In this document: positions 1 through 9,121 of the stretch, one piece after another
Position numbering within the stretch: position 1 is the first letter of the stretch
Layout: every line of letters begins with the position of its first letter
Assembly (NCBI GenBank): GCA_963846005.1
Contig: CAWJUH010000007.1
Span: forward strand, 682,001 to 746,000
DNA from: CAVSUR01 sp963846005
GTDB taxonomy: Bacteria > Actinomycetota > Actinomycetes > Streptosporangiales > Streptosporangiaceae
Length of the DNA stretch: 64,000 bases
Direction of reading: 5' to 3'
Made by a program: the position numbers and the translations under genes
The notes under the pieces: model-generated
What the model saw: only the letters and a program-made list of their open reading frames with translations
What the model was told of the DNA's origin: nothing
Databases searched by the model: none

Positions 1-170
1 TGGCCGCGCCGTGCGAGCTACCAGCTCGCCGGCTGCCGCTGCCTGACCTTCATTTCCGTCACTCCCGCCGCCGGCGACCGGGACCAGGTCGGCTGGCGCT
101 TCCTGCTGCGCTCACTCACCCGCCGCCGTCTTCGCTGTCCCGGTGCCGCATCCCGCGAAGGGCATCACCC
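1..170 (+). other. left-edge sequence, possible 3' end of an upstream gene
   Basis: Reading frame 1 is open from the window edge to a TGA at 265-267. Its codons have strongly G/C third positions up to about base 110, which is typical of coding sequence here. After that the bias fades and the frame would overlap the next gene by 95 bases. This is most simply the C-terminal end of a gene that begins outside the window, perhaps with a displaced stop. No family is recognisable from the roughly 40 residues. Confidence 0.25.
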
Positions 171-1364
171 ATGGACGGCAACATCACCGACGTCACTCAT
201 GCGGTCGGCGAATTCACCGGGTTCTTCCGCCAGCGCGGCCATCAGCCCGTCACCGGCGCCACGCTGATCCCGCCTCCCGGCGACCCGGTGCTGTTCACCA
301 CCTCCGGCATGCACCCGCTCACGCCCTACCTGCAGGGCCTGCCGCACCCGCTCGGCACCCGGCTGGCCGGGCGGCAGCGCTGCCTGCGCACCACCGACCT
401 GGACGAGGTCGGCGACGCGTGGCACCTGACCGTGTTCGAGATGCTCGGCACCTGGTCCCTCGGCGACTACGAAGGGCCGCAGAGCCTGCGCTGGTGCCAC
501 GAGCTGGTCACCGGCCCGTTCGGCATCGACCCCGCGCGGCTGCACGCGACCGTGTTCGGCGGCGACGACCAGACCGGGCCGGACACCGAGCTGGCGCGGA
601 CCTGGGAGCGGCTGGGCGTGCCGGCCGAGCCGACGGTGACCGGCAACTGGTGGTCGAACGGCCCGTCCGGCCTGTGCGGCCCGGACTCCGAGCTATTCGT
701 CTGGACCGGTGACGGCCCGCCGCGTTCCACGCCGACCGGGGACAGCCGCTGGGTGGAGCTGTGGAACCACGTCATGCTCCGCTACGACCGGCAGCCGGAC
801 GGGCGGCTGGTCCCGCTGGACCGCCCGGCGGTCGACACCGGCATGGGCCTGGAGCGGCTGCTGATGGTGCTGCAGGGCCGTGAATCGGTGTACCAGACCG
901 ATGTCTTCGCGCCGTGGCTGCGCACGCTGGCCGACCTGTGGGATCCGGGCCAGCGGGACCTGCGGCTGCTCGCCGACCACCTGCGGTCGGGCATCGTGGT
1001 GATCGCGGACGGCGTGCTGCCGTCAGGCACCGGCCGCGGCTACGTGCTGCGCCGGCTGGTGCGCCGGGTGCTCACGGCGCTGTGGCGCGGGGACCGCGAG
1101 CGCACCCTGGCCAGCCTGCCGGAGGCGATGGTCACCGGCACGCTCAGCCAGTTCGGCCTGGAGCAGGGGCCGGATCTGGCCCGGCGGGTCCGCGAGGTCC
1201 TCGGCGCGGAGGAGCGCCGGTTCCGGCAGCTGCTCGACCGCGGCCGCCTGGTACTCGCGGGCTATCGCGGCCAGGATCCGCTCAGCGAGGAGGACCTGCG
1301 CTACCTGCACCAGACCCACGGGCTGCCGCCCGGCCTGGTCAGCCTGCTGCGCTCGCAGCCATGA
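171..1364 (+). CDS. free-standing alanyl-tRNA synthetase-like catalytic domain
   Basis: A 397-residue protein matching only the N-terminal class II catalytic and tRNA-recognition part of AlaRS. The motif 2 neighbourhood (QRCLRTTDLDEVG, then FEMLGTWSLGDY) sits near residues 80-120. The Cys-Gly-Pro loop (GLCGPDSELF) is near 183, DTGMGLERL near 223 and GRGYVLRRLVRRV near 288. True AlaRS is about 880-900 residues. The editing domain with its zinc-binding HxxxH/CxxxH site and the C-Ala domain are absent, and the protein stops cleanly at a TGA. It may be an AlaRS paralogue that activates alanine or another amino acid for something other than translation, or a decayed copy. The ATG at 171 follows a weak GAAGGG. 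The gene converges on fdhA. Confidence 0.8.
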   Translation: MDGNITDVTHAVGEFTGFFRQRGHQPVTGATLIPPPGDPVLFTTSGMHPLTPYLQGLPHPLGTRLAGRQRCLRTTDLDEVGDAWHLTVFEMLGTWSLGDYEGPQSLRWCHELVTGPFGIDPARLHATVFGGDDQTGPDTELARTWERLGVPAEPTVTGNWWSNGPSGLCGPDSELFVWTGDGPPRSTPTGDSRWVELWNHVMLRYDRQPDGRLVPLDRPAVDTGMGLERLLMVLQGRESVYQTDVFAPWLRTLADLWDPGQRDLRLLADHLRSGIVVIADGVLPSGTGRGYVLRRLVRRVLTALWRGDRERTLASLPEAMVTGTLSQFGLEQGPDLARRVREVLGAEERRFRQLLDRGRLVLAGYRGQDPLSEEDLRYLHQTHGLPPGLVSLLRSQP

Positions 1365-1385
1365 CGGCCCGCGAGCGCAGCAGGA

Positions 1386-1408
1386 ACCGGCCGGAAGGCC
1401 GGGCCGGT
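1386..1408. terminator. GC-rich stem-loop between convergent genes
   Basis: CCGGCC (1387-1392), loop GGAA, GGCCGG (1397-1402) form a perfect 6-bp stem. An alternative 7-bp stem, ACCGGCC with GGCCGGT, spans 1386-1408. It sits between the stops of the convergent AlaRS-like gene and fdhA. There is no T-tract, as is common for actinobacterial terminators. Confidence 0.45.
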
Positions 1409-2627
1409 CAGGCCGCGGCGACCAGGCCGTGCGGGTCGAGCACGAACTTCTGCGCGACGCCCTCGTCGAAGTTCCGGTAGCCCTCCGGCGCGTCGGTGAG
1501 CGGGATCACGGTGGCGTTCACCGCGTCGGCGATGTGCGCCTTGTCGTGCAGGATCGCCATCATCAGCTGCCGGTGGTAGCTCATCACCGGGCACTGGCCG
1601 GTCACGAAGTAGTGCGACTTCGCCCAGCCGAGGCCCAGGCGCACCCGCAGCGAGCCGACCTTGGCGTCCTCGTCGATGCCGCCGGGGTCCCCGGTGACGT
1701 ACAGGCCGGGGATGCCGAGGCCCGCGCCGGCCCGGGCCACGGTCATGATCGCGTTGAGCACGGTGGCGGGAGCCTCGCCCGCGTCCGCGCCGTGCGCCTT
1801 GGCCTCGAACCCGACGCAGTCGACTGCGGCGTCCACCTCGGGCTCGCCGACGATCTCGGCGATCTGGTCACCGAGCTCGGCGTCCTGCGACACGTCCACG
1901 GTCTCGCAGCCGAAGCTGCGGGCCTGGGCCAGCCGCTCGGCGTTCATGTCCCCGACGATCACCACGGCCGCGCCGAGCAGCTGCGCCGAGTGCGCGCAGG
2001 CCAGCCCGACCGGGCCGGCCCCGGCCACGTACACGGTGGAGCCGGTGGTAACCCCGGCGGTGTAGGCGCCGTGGTAGCCGGTGGGGAAGATGTCCGACAG
2101 CATGGTCAGATCCCGGATCTTGGCCATGGCCTGGTCCTTGTCGGGGAACTTCAGCAGGTTGAAGTCCGCGTACGGGACCATGACGTACTCCGCCTGGCCG
2201 CCGACCCAGCCGCCCATGTCCACGTAGCCGTAGGCCGATCCCGGGCGGTCGGGGTTGACGTTCTGGCAGATGCCGGTCTTGCGCTCCTTGCAGTTGCGGC
2301 ACCGCCCGCAGGCGATGTTGAACGGCACGCTCACCAGGTCCCCGACCTTGATGAACTCGACGCCCGGGCCGGCTTCGACCACCTCGCCGGTGATCTCGTG
2401 GCCGAGGACCAGGCCGGCCGCGCGGTCGTCCGGCCGCGCACCATGTGCTGGTCGCTGCCGCAGATGTTGGTCGAGACCACCTTCAAGATCACTCCGTGCG
2501 GGCACTTGCGGCCGACGTTCGCCGGGTTCACACCGGGGCCGTCCTGCAGCTCGAGCTTGGGATAGTCGATCTCCTGGATCTCCACGACTCCCGGCTTGAT
2601 GTAGGCGACGGCCTTGTTCCCTGACAT
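1408..2627 (-). CDS. fdhA: zinc-dependent, glutathione-independent formaldehyde dehydrogenase (frameshifted)
   Basis: Medium-chain zinc alcohol dehydrogenase family, oxidising formaldehyde to formate with NAD; about 405 residues once repaired. The N-terminal part (MSGNKAVAYIKPG to STNICGSDQHMVRGRTT) starts at the ATG at 2627 behind a GGAGAG ribosome binding site. The rest (LVLGHEITGEVVEAGPG onward, the four-Cys structural zinc loop CGRCRNCKERKTGIC, the Rossmann GAGPVGL) is in another frame. The break falls at about 2411-2424, within AGGCCGGCCGCGCGG, and one missing base would restore the frame. The homology is continuous across the break, so I read this as one gene with a single indel, from sequencing or a recent mutation. 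It is divergent from mmsA. Confidence 0.88.
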
Positions 2628-2898
2628 CTGCTCTCCTCTCCGCGTTCCCCGCGTGTCGCCGGTCCACCCCCTTCCTGTCTCCCTATCCGTTTGCTGCCGG
2701 ATAAACATTGATCATGCCGAGACGCCCGATGCGCAACGTGGCAGAGCTGCCGTTGACCGGCGGATCCTGCCGATGTTCAACTTCAGCCAGCACGCTGCCC
2801 GGCTGTTCCCGAGCATCGCGGCCGGCAGGCCGGTATCCCGCCGCAGCCTGCCGTCCCCGGCACTGCCTTTTCCGCCCGGACCAGGCAGACTGTGAACC
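2628..2898. other. divergent intergenic region fdhA/mmsA
   Basis: 271 bases between two divergent dehydrogenase genes. The fdhA-proximal part is richer in A/T (around 2690-2715) and presumably carries the promoters. I see no convincing operator, hairpin or small ORF. Confidence 0.4.
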
Positions 2899-4651
2899 AT
2901 GGCTGAGGACAACGGCGCCCGCGGCGCGAACGGCACGAGCAAGCACTGCACGCACTGGATCGGCGGCAAGCCGTGGCCGGCCGGGGCCGCCCGCCGGGGT
3001 GACATCTACAACCCGGCGACCGGCGAGGTGACCGGCACCGTGGACTTCGCCGGGCCCGAGGAGGTGGACGCGGCGGTGGCCGCGGCGGCCGCGGCGGCGC
3101 CCGGCTGGGCGGAGACCTCGCTGGTGAAGCGGGCCGGGGTGATGTTCGCGTTCCGCGAGCAGCTGCGGGCCCGGCAGGGCGAGCTGGCCGCGCTGATCAG
3201 CTCCGAGCACGGCAAGGTGGCCTCGGACGCCGCCGGGGAAATCGCCCGCGGGGCGGAGGTGGTGGAGTTCGCCTGCGGCATCCCGCACCTGCTCAAGGGG
3301 GCGTTCTCGGAGAACGTGTCGACCGGCGTGGATGCGTACTCGATCCGCCAGCCGCTCGGGGTGGTGGCCGGGATCACCCCGTTCAACTTCCCGGCCATGG
3401 TCCCGATGTGGATGTTCCCGGTCGCGATCGCCTGCGGGAACACGTTCGTGCTCAAGCCGTCGGAGAAGGACCCGTCGGCCTCGCTGCTGCTGGCCGATAT
3501 GCTCGCCGAAGGCCGGCCTGCCGGACGGCGTGTTCAACGTCGTGCACGGCGACAAGACGGCGGTGGACGCCGTCCTGCACCACCCGCAGATCGCGGCGGT
3601 CAGCTTCGTCGGCTCCACGCCGGTAGCCCGCTACATCTACGAGAACGGCACCGCGGCCGGCAAGCGGGTGCAGGCCCTCGGCGGGGCGAAGAACCACATG
3701 ATCGTGCTGCCCGACGCCGACCTGGACCTCGCCGCCGACGCCGCGGTGTCGGCCGGGTTCGGCTCGGCCGGCGAGCGGTGCATGGCCATCTCGGTGGTGG
3801 TGGCCGTCGACCCGATCGGCGACGAGCTGGTCTCCAGGATCACCGACCGGATCGGGCCGCTGCGGGTCGGGCCGGGCGACGACCCGGCCGCGGAGATGGG
3901 GCCGCTGGTCACCGGGCCGCACCGGGACAAGGTGTCCGCCTACCTGGACTCCGGGCCCGCCGAGGGCGCCGTGCTGGCCGTCGATGGCCGCCGGCATCCG
4001 GTGACCGGCGGCTCGCCGGACGGCTTCTGGCTGGGACCGAGCGTTCTGGACCATGTCACCGCGGACATGGCCTGCTACCGCGACGAGATCTTCGGCCCGG
4101 TCCTGTCGGTCGTGCGGGCCGCCAGCTACGAGGCCGCCATGGACGTCGTTCACGCCAACCCCTACGGCAACGGGGTGGCGATCTTCACCAACGACGGGGG
4201 AGCGGCCCGCCGGTTCACCCACGAGGCCGAGGTCGGCATGATCGGCATCAACGTGCCGATCCCGGTCCCGATGGCCTTCTACTCCTTCGGCGGCTGGAAG
4301 AACTCCCTGTTCGGCGACACGCACGTGCACGGCACCGAGGGCGTCCACTTCTACACCCGGGGCAAGGCCGTGACCTCCCGCTGGCTCGACCCGAGCCACG
4401 GCGGCGTCAACCTCGGCTTCCCCGTCAACAAGTCGCCGGCCGGCCCGCGCGCACCGGGCCGGCCCCAGCTCAGCTGCGAGCAGCACCAGTCCGGCCGCGC
4501 GCTGGCCTGCGCCGGGGCGGGCTGTCGGAGGCGGGTGCCAGACTGGCCAGGTGGCGGGCCAGAGCGCCGACGCCGGGACCGGGGAGCTGGAGCGGGTGTA
4601 CCGGGCGGAGGCGACCAGGATCCGGGCCGCGCTGGCCGCGCGGCTCGGTGA
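2899..4651 (+). CDS. mmsA: CoA-acylating methylmalonate-semialdehyde dehydrogenase (frameshifted)
   Basis: Aldehyde dehydrogenase superfamily enzyme that converts (methyl)malonate semialdehyde to propionyl-/acetyl-CoA in valine, inositol and beta-alanine breakdown. Residues 1-205 are read from the ATG at 2899 (HWIGGKPWPAG, GITPFNFPAMVPMWMFP). The remainder is one frame over from about 3511: LPDGVFNVVHGDK, SFVGSTPVARYIYE, GGAKNHMIVLP, and SAGERCMAIS with the catalytic Cys. The break is at GAAGGCCGGCCTG (about 3508-3519), and one surplus base explains it. Family homology ends near 4430 (GGVNLGFPVN). The frame then runs on without a stop to 4651, overlapping the next gene by 101 bases, so the true stop may also be displaced. 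The PLP aminotransferase downstream at 6417 would fit beta-alanine catabolism. Confidence 0.88.
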
Positions 4652-6074
4652 CGTCGGGCTGGCCGAGGAACTGGTGCAAGACGCGTTCGTCGAGGCGCTG
4701 GAGCACTGGGGCACGGCCGGGACGCCGCCCAACCCCGGCGGCTGGCTGCACACCACGGCGTGGCGCAAGGCGGTCGACCGGCTGCGCCGGGAACAGGCCG
4801 GGCGGCGCAAGCTGGCGCTGCTGGCCCGCACCGATCCGCAGCTGGCCGGCCCGGGGCTGGGCCCGGATCCCGCCGGCAACGGCCAGGACGGGTTCTCGGC
4901 CCCCGGCCCGGCCGCCGACCGCGACGCCGCCGCCGACAGCCTGCTCGGGCTGATCTTCGCCTGCAGCCACCCGGCGCTGTCGCGCGATTCCCAGATCGCG
5001 CTGACGCTACGCGCCGTGTGCGGCCTGACCACGGCCGAGATCGCCGCCGCGTTCCTGGCCAGCCCGGCTGCGATGGGCCAGCGGCTGACCCGGGCGGCCG
5101 AGACCTTGCGGCAGGCCGGGGCGCCGGTGCGGGTGCCCGACCCCGACGAGCTGCCCGGGCGGCTCGGCGAGGCGCTGGCCGTGGTGTACCTGATGTTCAA
5201 CGAGGGCTACCTGGCCAGCGCCGGGCGCGCGCCCGCCCGCCGGGACCTGGCCCGGCAGGCGATCGAGCTGGCCCGGCTGCTGCACCGGCTGATGCCGCGC
5301 GAGCCCGAGGTGGCCGGCCTGCTCGCGCTCATGCTGCTGCACGAGTCCCGGGCCGCCACCCGGTTCGACGGCTGGGGCCGGATGGTCCGGCTGGCCGACC
5401 AGGACCGCTCCCGCTGGGACGCCGGCCTGATCGCCGAGGCCACCGCCTTGCTGGACCGGGCCCTGGCGCTGCGCCGGCCCGGCCGCTACCAGGTCCAGGC
5501 CGCGATCGCCGCGCTGCACGCCGAGGCGGCCAGCTACGCGCAGACCGACTGGCGCCAGATCCGGATCCTCTACGACGGGCTGATCAGGTTCGAGCCATCT
5601 CCGGTGGTGCGGCTCAACCGGGCCGTCGCGACCCGGTACGCGGTCGGGCCCGGGACCGCGCTGGCCGAAGTGGAGGCGCTCGCCGCTGAGCTGGACGGCT
5701 ACCGGCTGCTGCACGCCGTGCGGGCCGAGCTGCTCACCGACCTGGGCCGCCTGGCCGAAGCCCGGGCTGCGAACGAGCGAGCGCTCGCGCTGGCCGGCAA
5801 CCCGGCCGAGCGCGAGCTGCTCACCCGCCGCCTGTCTGTGTACACCGGCTGCATCTCAGCAGGCGGCTACATCTCGATGATCGGCCGGACCTCGATGGTG
5901 ATCCAGCCCCGGTCCACGCCCGGCCAGGTCTTGGCGATCTCCGCCGCGGCATCCAGCGACGGTGCCTCCAGCGCCGACACCCCGCCGATGACCTCCTTGG
6001 CCTCGATGAACGGCCCGTCGGTGGCGCCGGCGGCGCGCAGCGTCCTGGCCGTCTCCGGCGGCTGCAGCTGGTAG
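4551..6074 (+). CDS. ECF42-type RNA polymerase sigma factor with C-terminal extension
   Basis: Sigma-70 region 2 (ELERVYRAEATRIRAALAAR, AEELVQDAFVEALEHW), region 4 (LTLRAVCGLTTAEIAAAF) and a long C-terminal domain of helical, TPR-like character (MFNEGYLAS, HRLMPREPEVAGLLALML), as in ECF42 sigma factors. These are typically about 410-430 residues and work with a partner DGPF/YCII protein. Family homology ends near base 5835 (ERELLTRRL). The frame then continues for about 80 further codons as the antisense of the convergent YCII gene, so a stop has probably been lost or frameshifted near 5838. It starts at GTG 4551. The YCII neighbour at 5867-6208 is the expected partner, here tail-to-tail rather than in tandem. 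Confidence 0.88.
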   Translation: MAGQSADAGTGELERVYRAEATRIRAALAARLGDVGLAEELVQDAFVEALEHWGTAGTPPNPGGWLHTTAWRKAVDRLRREQAGRRKLALLARTDPQLAGPGLGPDPAGNGQDGFSAPGPAADRDAAADSLLGLIFACSHPALSRDSQIALTLRAVCGLTTAEIAAAFLASPAAMGQRLTRAAETLRQAGAPVRVPDPDELPGRLGEALAVVYLMFNEGYLASAGRAPARRDLARQAIELARLLHRLMPREPEVAGLLALMLLHESRAATRFDGWGRMVRLADQDRSRWDAGLIAEATALLDRALALRRPGRYQVQAAIAALHAEAASYAQTDWRQIRILYDGLIRFEPSPVVRLNRAVATRYAVGPGTALAEVEALAAELDGYRLLHAVRAELLTDLGRLAEARAANERALALAGNPAERELLTRRLSVYTGCISAGGYISMIGRTSMVIQPRSTPGQVLAISAAASSDGASSADTPPMTSLASMNGPSVAPAARSVLAVSGGCSW

Positions 6075-6208
6075 CCGCCGTCGGCCAGCTCGCCGGACGC
6101 GCCCTTCTGCTCGTACCAGGTCATGATCTCGCCGAACCACTTGTTGCGCTCGTCCCCGGTAAGCGCGTTGCTCTCGGGCGTGTTCATGATCAGGATGACG
6201 TATTTCAC
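5867..6208 (-). CDS. YCII/DGPF-domain protein
   Basis: A 113-residue protein with the KYVILIMN N-terminal strand and the family DGPF signature near residue 67 (ATDGPFIEAKEVIGG). It is a ferredoxin-like alpha/beta fold of unknown chemistry that is genomically tied to ECF41/42 sigma factors. The start chosen is GTG 6208 behind GGAGAGAG. The longer frame back to 6265 has no ribosome binding site. It converges with the ECF42 sigma gene, and their 3' ends overlap if the sigma frame is read to its stop. Confidence 0.9.
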   Translation of the reverse strand: MKYVILIMNTPESNALTGDERNKWFGEIMTWYEQKGASGELADGGYQLQPPETARTLRAAGATDGPFIEAKEVIGGVSALEAPSLDAAAEIAKTWPGVDRGWITIEVRPIIEM

Positions 6209-6416
6209 GTGCTCTCTCCGTTTCCGGCTTCGGCGCCCCGCTGGCGCTCCGTTCACTGGTTCCACGAACGGCGCGGCGCTGATTCTTACATCACCGCCGG
6301 AAAACCCCCCGCTCCGCCAGCTCCTGTCCTGGCCGGCCCCGTCCTGGCCGCGCCCGCGCCGGCCTGCCCCCGCCGCGCGGACGGGCTAATCTCAGGCGGG
6401 GACTAAGGAGATGTTC

Positions 6417-7766
6417 ATGACCGATTTCACCCCGGATCCGGCGGCCGGTGCCGAGGTCATCGCCGCCGACCACGAGCACGTCTTCCATTCCTGGTCGGCC
6501 CAGCGGGCGCTGGCGCCGATCGCGGTGGCCGGGGCGTCCGGCTGCTGGTTCTGGGACTACGCGGGCCAGCGCTACCTGGATTTCGCCAGCCAGCTGGTGA
6601 ACACCAACATCGGCCACCAGCACCCGAAGGTCACCGCGGCGATCGCCGCCCAGGCCGCCGAGCTGACCACGATCGCGCCGCAGCACGCAGTCGGGATCCG
6701 CAACAAGGCGGCCGCCCGGCTGACCGGTCTCGCCCCGGCCGGGCACCAGAAGGTGTTCTTCACGAGCGGCGGGGCCGACGCGAACGAGAACGCGATCCGG
6801 ATGGCCCGGCTGCATACCGGCCGGGCTAAGGTGCTCAGCTTCTACCGCTCCTACCACGGCAACACCGGCGCGTCGATCAACTCCACCGGCGACCCGCGCC
6901 GCTGGCCCAACGAGTTCGCCACCGGGCACGTGCACTTCTTCGGCCCGTACCTGTACCGGTCCTCGTTCTGGGCCCGGGATGAGCAGCAGGAGTGCGAGCG
7001 GGCGCTGGCCCACCTGGAGCAGGTCATCATCTTCGAGGGGCCGTCGACCATCGCCGCGGTCCTGCTGGAGACCATCGTCGGCACCGCCGGGGTGCTGATC
7101 CCGCCGCCGGGCTACCTGGCCGGGGTGCGCGAGCTGTGCGACCGGTACGGCATCGTCTACATCGCCGACGAGGTCATGTGCGGATTCGGCCGGGCCGGGC
7201 GCTGGTTTGCCTTCACCGACCATGGCGCGGTGCCCGACCTGATCACCTTCGCCAAGGGCGCCAACTCCGGTTACGTGCCGATCGGCGGCGTGATCATCTC
7301 CGACGAGATCGCCGCCACCTTCGACGACCGGGTGTTCCCCGGCGGCCTGACCTACTCCGGGCACCCGCTGGCGTGCGCCTCGGTGGTGGCCACCATCGAC
7401 GTGATGAAGGAAGAGCAGATCGTCGAGCACGCCGCGCAGATCGGCGCCGAGGTGCTCGGCCCGGGCCTGCGCGAGCTCGCCGGGCGGCACCCGGTGATCG
7501 GCGAAGTGCGCGGCCAGGGCGTGTTCTGGGCCCTGGACCTGGTCTCCAACCGCGAGACCCGGGCCATGCTGGCGCCCTACGGCGGCGCGTCGGAGGCCAT
7601 GACCGCGCTGATGACCGCATGCAAGAACCGCGGCCTGGTGCCGTTCGCGAACTACAACCGGCTGCACGTCGTCCCGCCGTGCACGATCCCGGCCGAAGAG
7701 GCCAAGGAGGGCCTGTCCATCCTGGACGAGGCCCTCACCGTCGCCGACCGCTACTACGAGGCCTGA
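6417..7766 (+). CDS. class III PLP-dependent aminotransferase
   Basis: Fold-type I transaminase of the beta-alanine/omega-amino acid:pyruvate type, 449 residues. Landmarks are the GGADANENAIRMAR phosphate-binding region (near 120), the DEVMCGFGR cofactor Asp motif (near 254) and the Schiff-base lysine in FAKGANSG (near 280). Two ATGs compete. AAGGAG at 6405-6410 abuts the ATG at 6411 but lies six bases from the ATG at 6417, so 6417 is preferred. With mmsA upstream it could channel beta-alanine or a similar amine through malonate semialdehyde. The exact substrate is inference. Confidence 0.9.
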   Translation: MTDFTPDPAAGAEVIAADHEHVFHSWSAQRALAPIAVAGASGCWFWDYAGQRYLDFASQLVNTNIGHQHPKVTAAIAAQAAELTTIAPQHAVGIRNKAAARLTGLAPAGHQKVFFTSGGADANENAIRMARLHTGRAKVLSFYRSYHGNTGASINSTGDPRRWPNEFATGHVHFFGPYLYRSSFWARDEQQECERALAHLEQVIIFEGPSTIAAVLLETIVGTAGVLIPPPGYLAGVRELCDRYGIVYIADEVMCGFGRAGRWFAFTDHGAVPDLITFAKGANSGYVPIGGVIISDEIAATFDDRVFPGGLTYSGHPLACASVVATIDVMKEEQIVEHAAQIGAEVLGPGLRELAGRHPVIGEVRGQGVFWALDLVSNRETRAMLAPYGGASEAMTALMTACKNRGLVPFANYNRLHVVPPCTIPAEEAKEGLSILDEALTVADRYYEA

Positions 7767-7798
7767 TCCGGCCGCCCAGCGCGCGCAGGCCGGGATCA
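7764..7798. terminator. bidirectional terminator-like hairpin
   Basis: TGATCCGGCC (7764-7773) pairs with GGCCGGGATCA (7788-7798), a 10-bp stem with one bulged base and a 14-base loop. It starts at the aminotransferase stop codon and lies before the convergent tatB stop. Confidence 0.55.
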
Positions 7799-7806
7799 GG
7801 GGCCGG

Positions 7807-8145
7807 TCAGGTGGATTCGGGGTCGCAGGGCGGCCTTTCGCCGGGCTGTAGCAGCGGAGTCTGGCTGCCGGTGGCCGGCGCTGCGCGGGCCGCGGTGGCG
7901 GGCTGGCTGTCGTCGAGCAGGTGCTTGCGGAGGTAGGTCCGCGGGTGAAGATCAGCGATGGTGAGGTCGCTGAACTCGGGGCCGAGGTGGTCTCGCAGGT
8001 CGTTCTGGGCCCGGTCGGCCAGGGCGCGCAGGTCGCGCAGCAGGCGGCCGGCCTGGCGGGCGGCCTGGGGCAGCCGGTCGGGGCCGAAGATGATCAGCGC
8101 GAGGACGCCCAGCACGAGTATTTTCAGCAGGGACAGCTCACCCAT
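7807..8145 (-). CDS. tatB: Sec-independent translocase TatB-like subunit
   Basis: A 112-residue TatA/B-family protein. It has an N-terminal membrane helix (SLLKILVLGVLALIIFG), the hinge motif FGPDRLP, then an amphipathic helix (QAGRLLRDLRALADRAQ) and a polar tail. The first residues MGELSLL and the long amphipathic helix favour TatB. The ATG at 8145 overlaps the tatC stop by eight bases. A GTG at 8157 is an alternative. It is the last gene of a tatA-tatC-tatB operon whose likely client lies just upstream. Confidence 0.85.
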   Translation of the reverse strand: MGELSLLKILVLGVLALIIFGPDRLPQAARQAGRLLRDLRALADRAQNDLRDHLGPEFSDLTIADLHPRTYLRKHLLDDSQPATAARAAPATGSQTPLLQPGERPPCDPEST

Positions 8146-9121
8146 GGGTCTGCTCACTGGTTCCGCGGTCGGCTGAGGTACTGGCAGTAGTGCCGCGGTC
8201 GAGGATGGCCTGGTCCTCGGGGGTGAGCCCGGGGTAGGCGGCCGGGGCGCGGGCGAGCCGCCGGTCGTGGGCGTAGATGAAGACCTCGGCCAGCTCGACC
8301 AGGATCACGCACGGCACCGCGAGCAGCAGCATGCTGACCGGATCGGGGCTGGGGGTGAAGATGGCCGCGAACGCGAACACGCCGAAGATGATCATCCGCC
8401 GCCACTTGCGGAACCGCTGGTGGGTGAGCACCCGGGCCAGGTTGAGCAGCACGAACACCAGCGGCAGCTCGAAGGCCAGGCCGAAGATGGCCAGCATGGC
8501 CACCGCATAGCTGATGTAAGAATCGATGGTGATCAGCGGGAACACCCCGTGCGGCACCTCGCTCAGCAAGAACCGCAGCCCCTTGGTCATCGCGAAGTAG
8601 GCCACCACGCTGCCGGCCCCGAACAGCGGCACCGCGGACGCGCCGAACAAATACGCCCAGCGCCGCTCCCGGGCATACAGGCCCGGGGCGATGAACGCCC
8701 ACAGCTGGTAGAACCACAGCGGCGACGCCAAGATCACCCCGGCGATGACCGCGACCTTGATCCGCAGGAAGAACGCGTCGAAGATACCGGTCACGAACAG
8801 CGTGTGACTGCACGACCGGCCCCCCCTGGCCTGCGGGCCGAGCAGCGACAGCGAGGTCCGCGACACCGGCAGCCTGCAGTACGGCCCCTCAATGAAATGC
8901 CAGATATGCGGGTACAACAACCAGCCCGCCACCGAGCCGACGGTGACGAACAGCGCCGCCTTGCCGACCCGGTTGCGCAGCTCGCGCAGATGCTCCATCA
9001 GCGGCATCTGCCCCTGCGGATTAGCCGGCCGGCGGCGGCCCGCCCGCCGGACCCGGCGGCAGGCCGCCGGGACAGTCACGTCCTCCGGCGCGGGCGTCAC
9101 GTGATCAGGAAACCTGCTCAC
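8138..9121 (-). CDS. tatC: Sec-independent translocase TatC
   Basis: A six-helix integral membrane protein and receptor for twin-arginine signal peptides. The conserved cytoplasmic N-terminus MPLMEHLRELRNRV begins near residue 39. It is followed by the first periplasmic loop, GVILASPLWFYQLWAFIAPGL and FELPLVFVLLNLARVLT. The family is normally 250-300 residues; this one is 327 because of a basic N-terminal extension and a polar C-terminal tail. The GTG at 9121 overlaps the tatA stop by 17 bases, so the genes are translationally coupled. Most actinobacteria keep tatA-tatC together with tatB elsewhere. The three-gene operon suggests a dedicated second Tat set. Confidence 0.92.
   Translation of the reverse strand: MSRFPDHVTPAPEDVTVPAACRRVRRAGRRRPANPQGQMPLMEHLRELRNRVGKAALFVTVGSVAGWLLYPHIWHFIEGPYCRLPVSRTSLSLLGPQARGGRSCSHTLFVTGIFDAFFLRIKVAVIAGVILASPLWFYQLWAFIAPGLYARERRWAYLFGASAVPLFGAGSVVAYFAMTKGLRFLLSEVPHGVFPLITIDSYISYAVAMLAIFGLAFELPLVFVLLNLARVLTHQRFRKWRRMIIFGVFAFAAIFTPSPDPVSMLLLAVPCVILVELAEVFIYAHDRRLARAPAAYPGLTPEDQAILDRGTTASTSADRGTSEQTHG

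Noticed and set aside
3452..5200. 582-residue minus-strand ORF
   Set aside because: Antisense of mmsA and the sigma gene; low-complexity Ala/Arg/Gly/Val composition.
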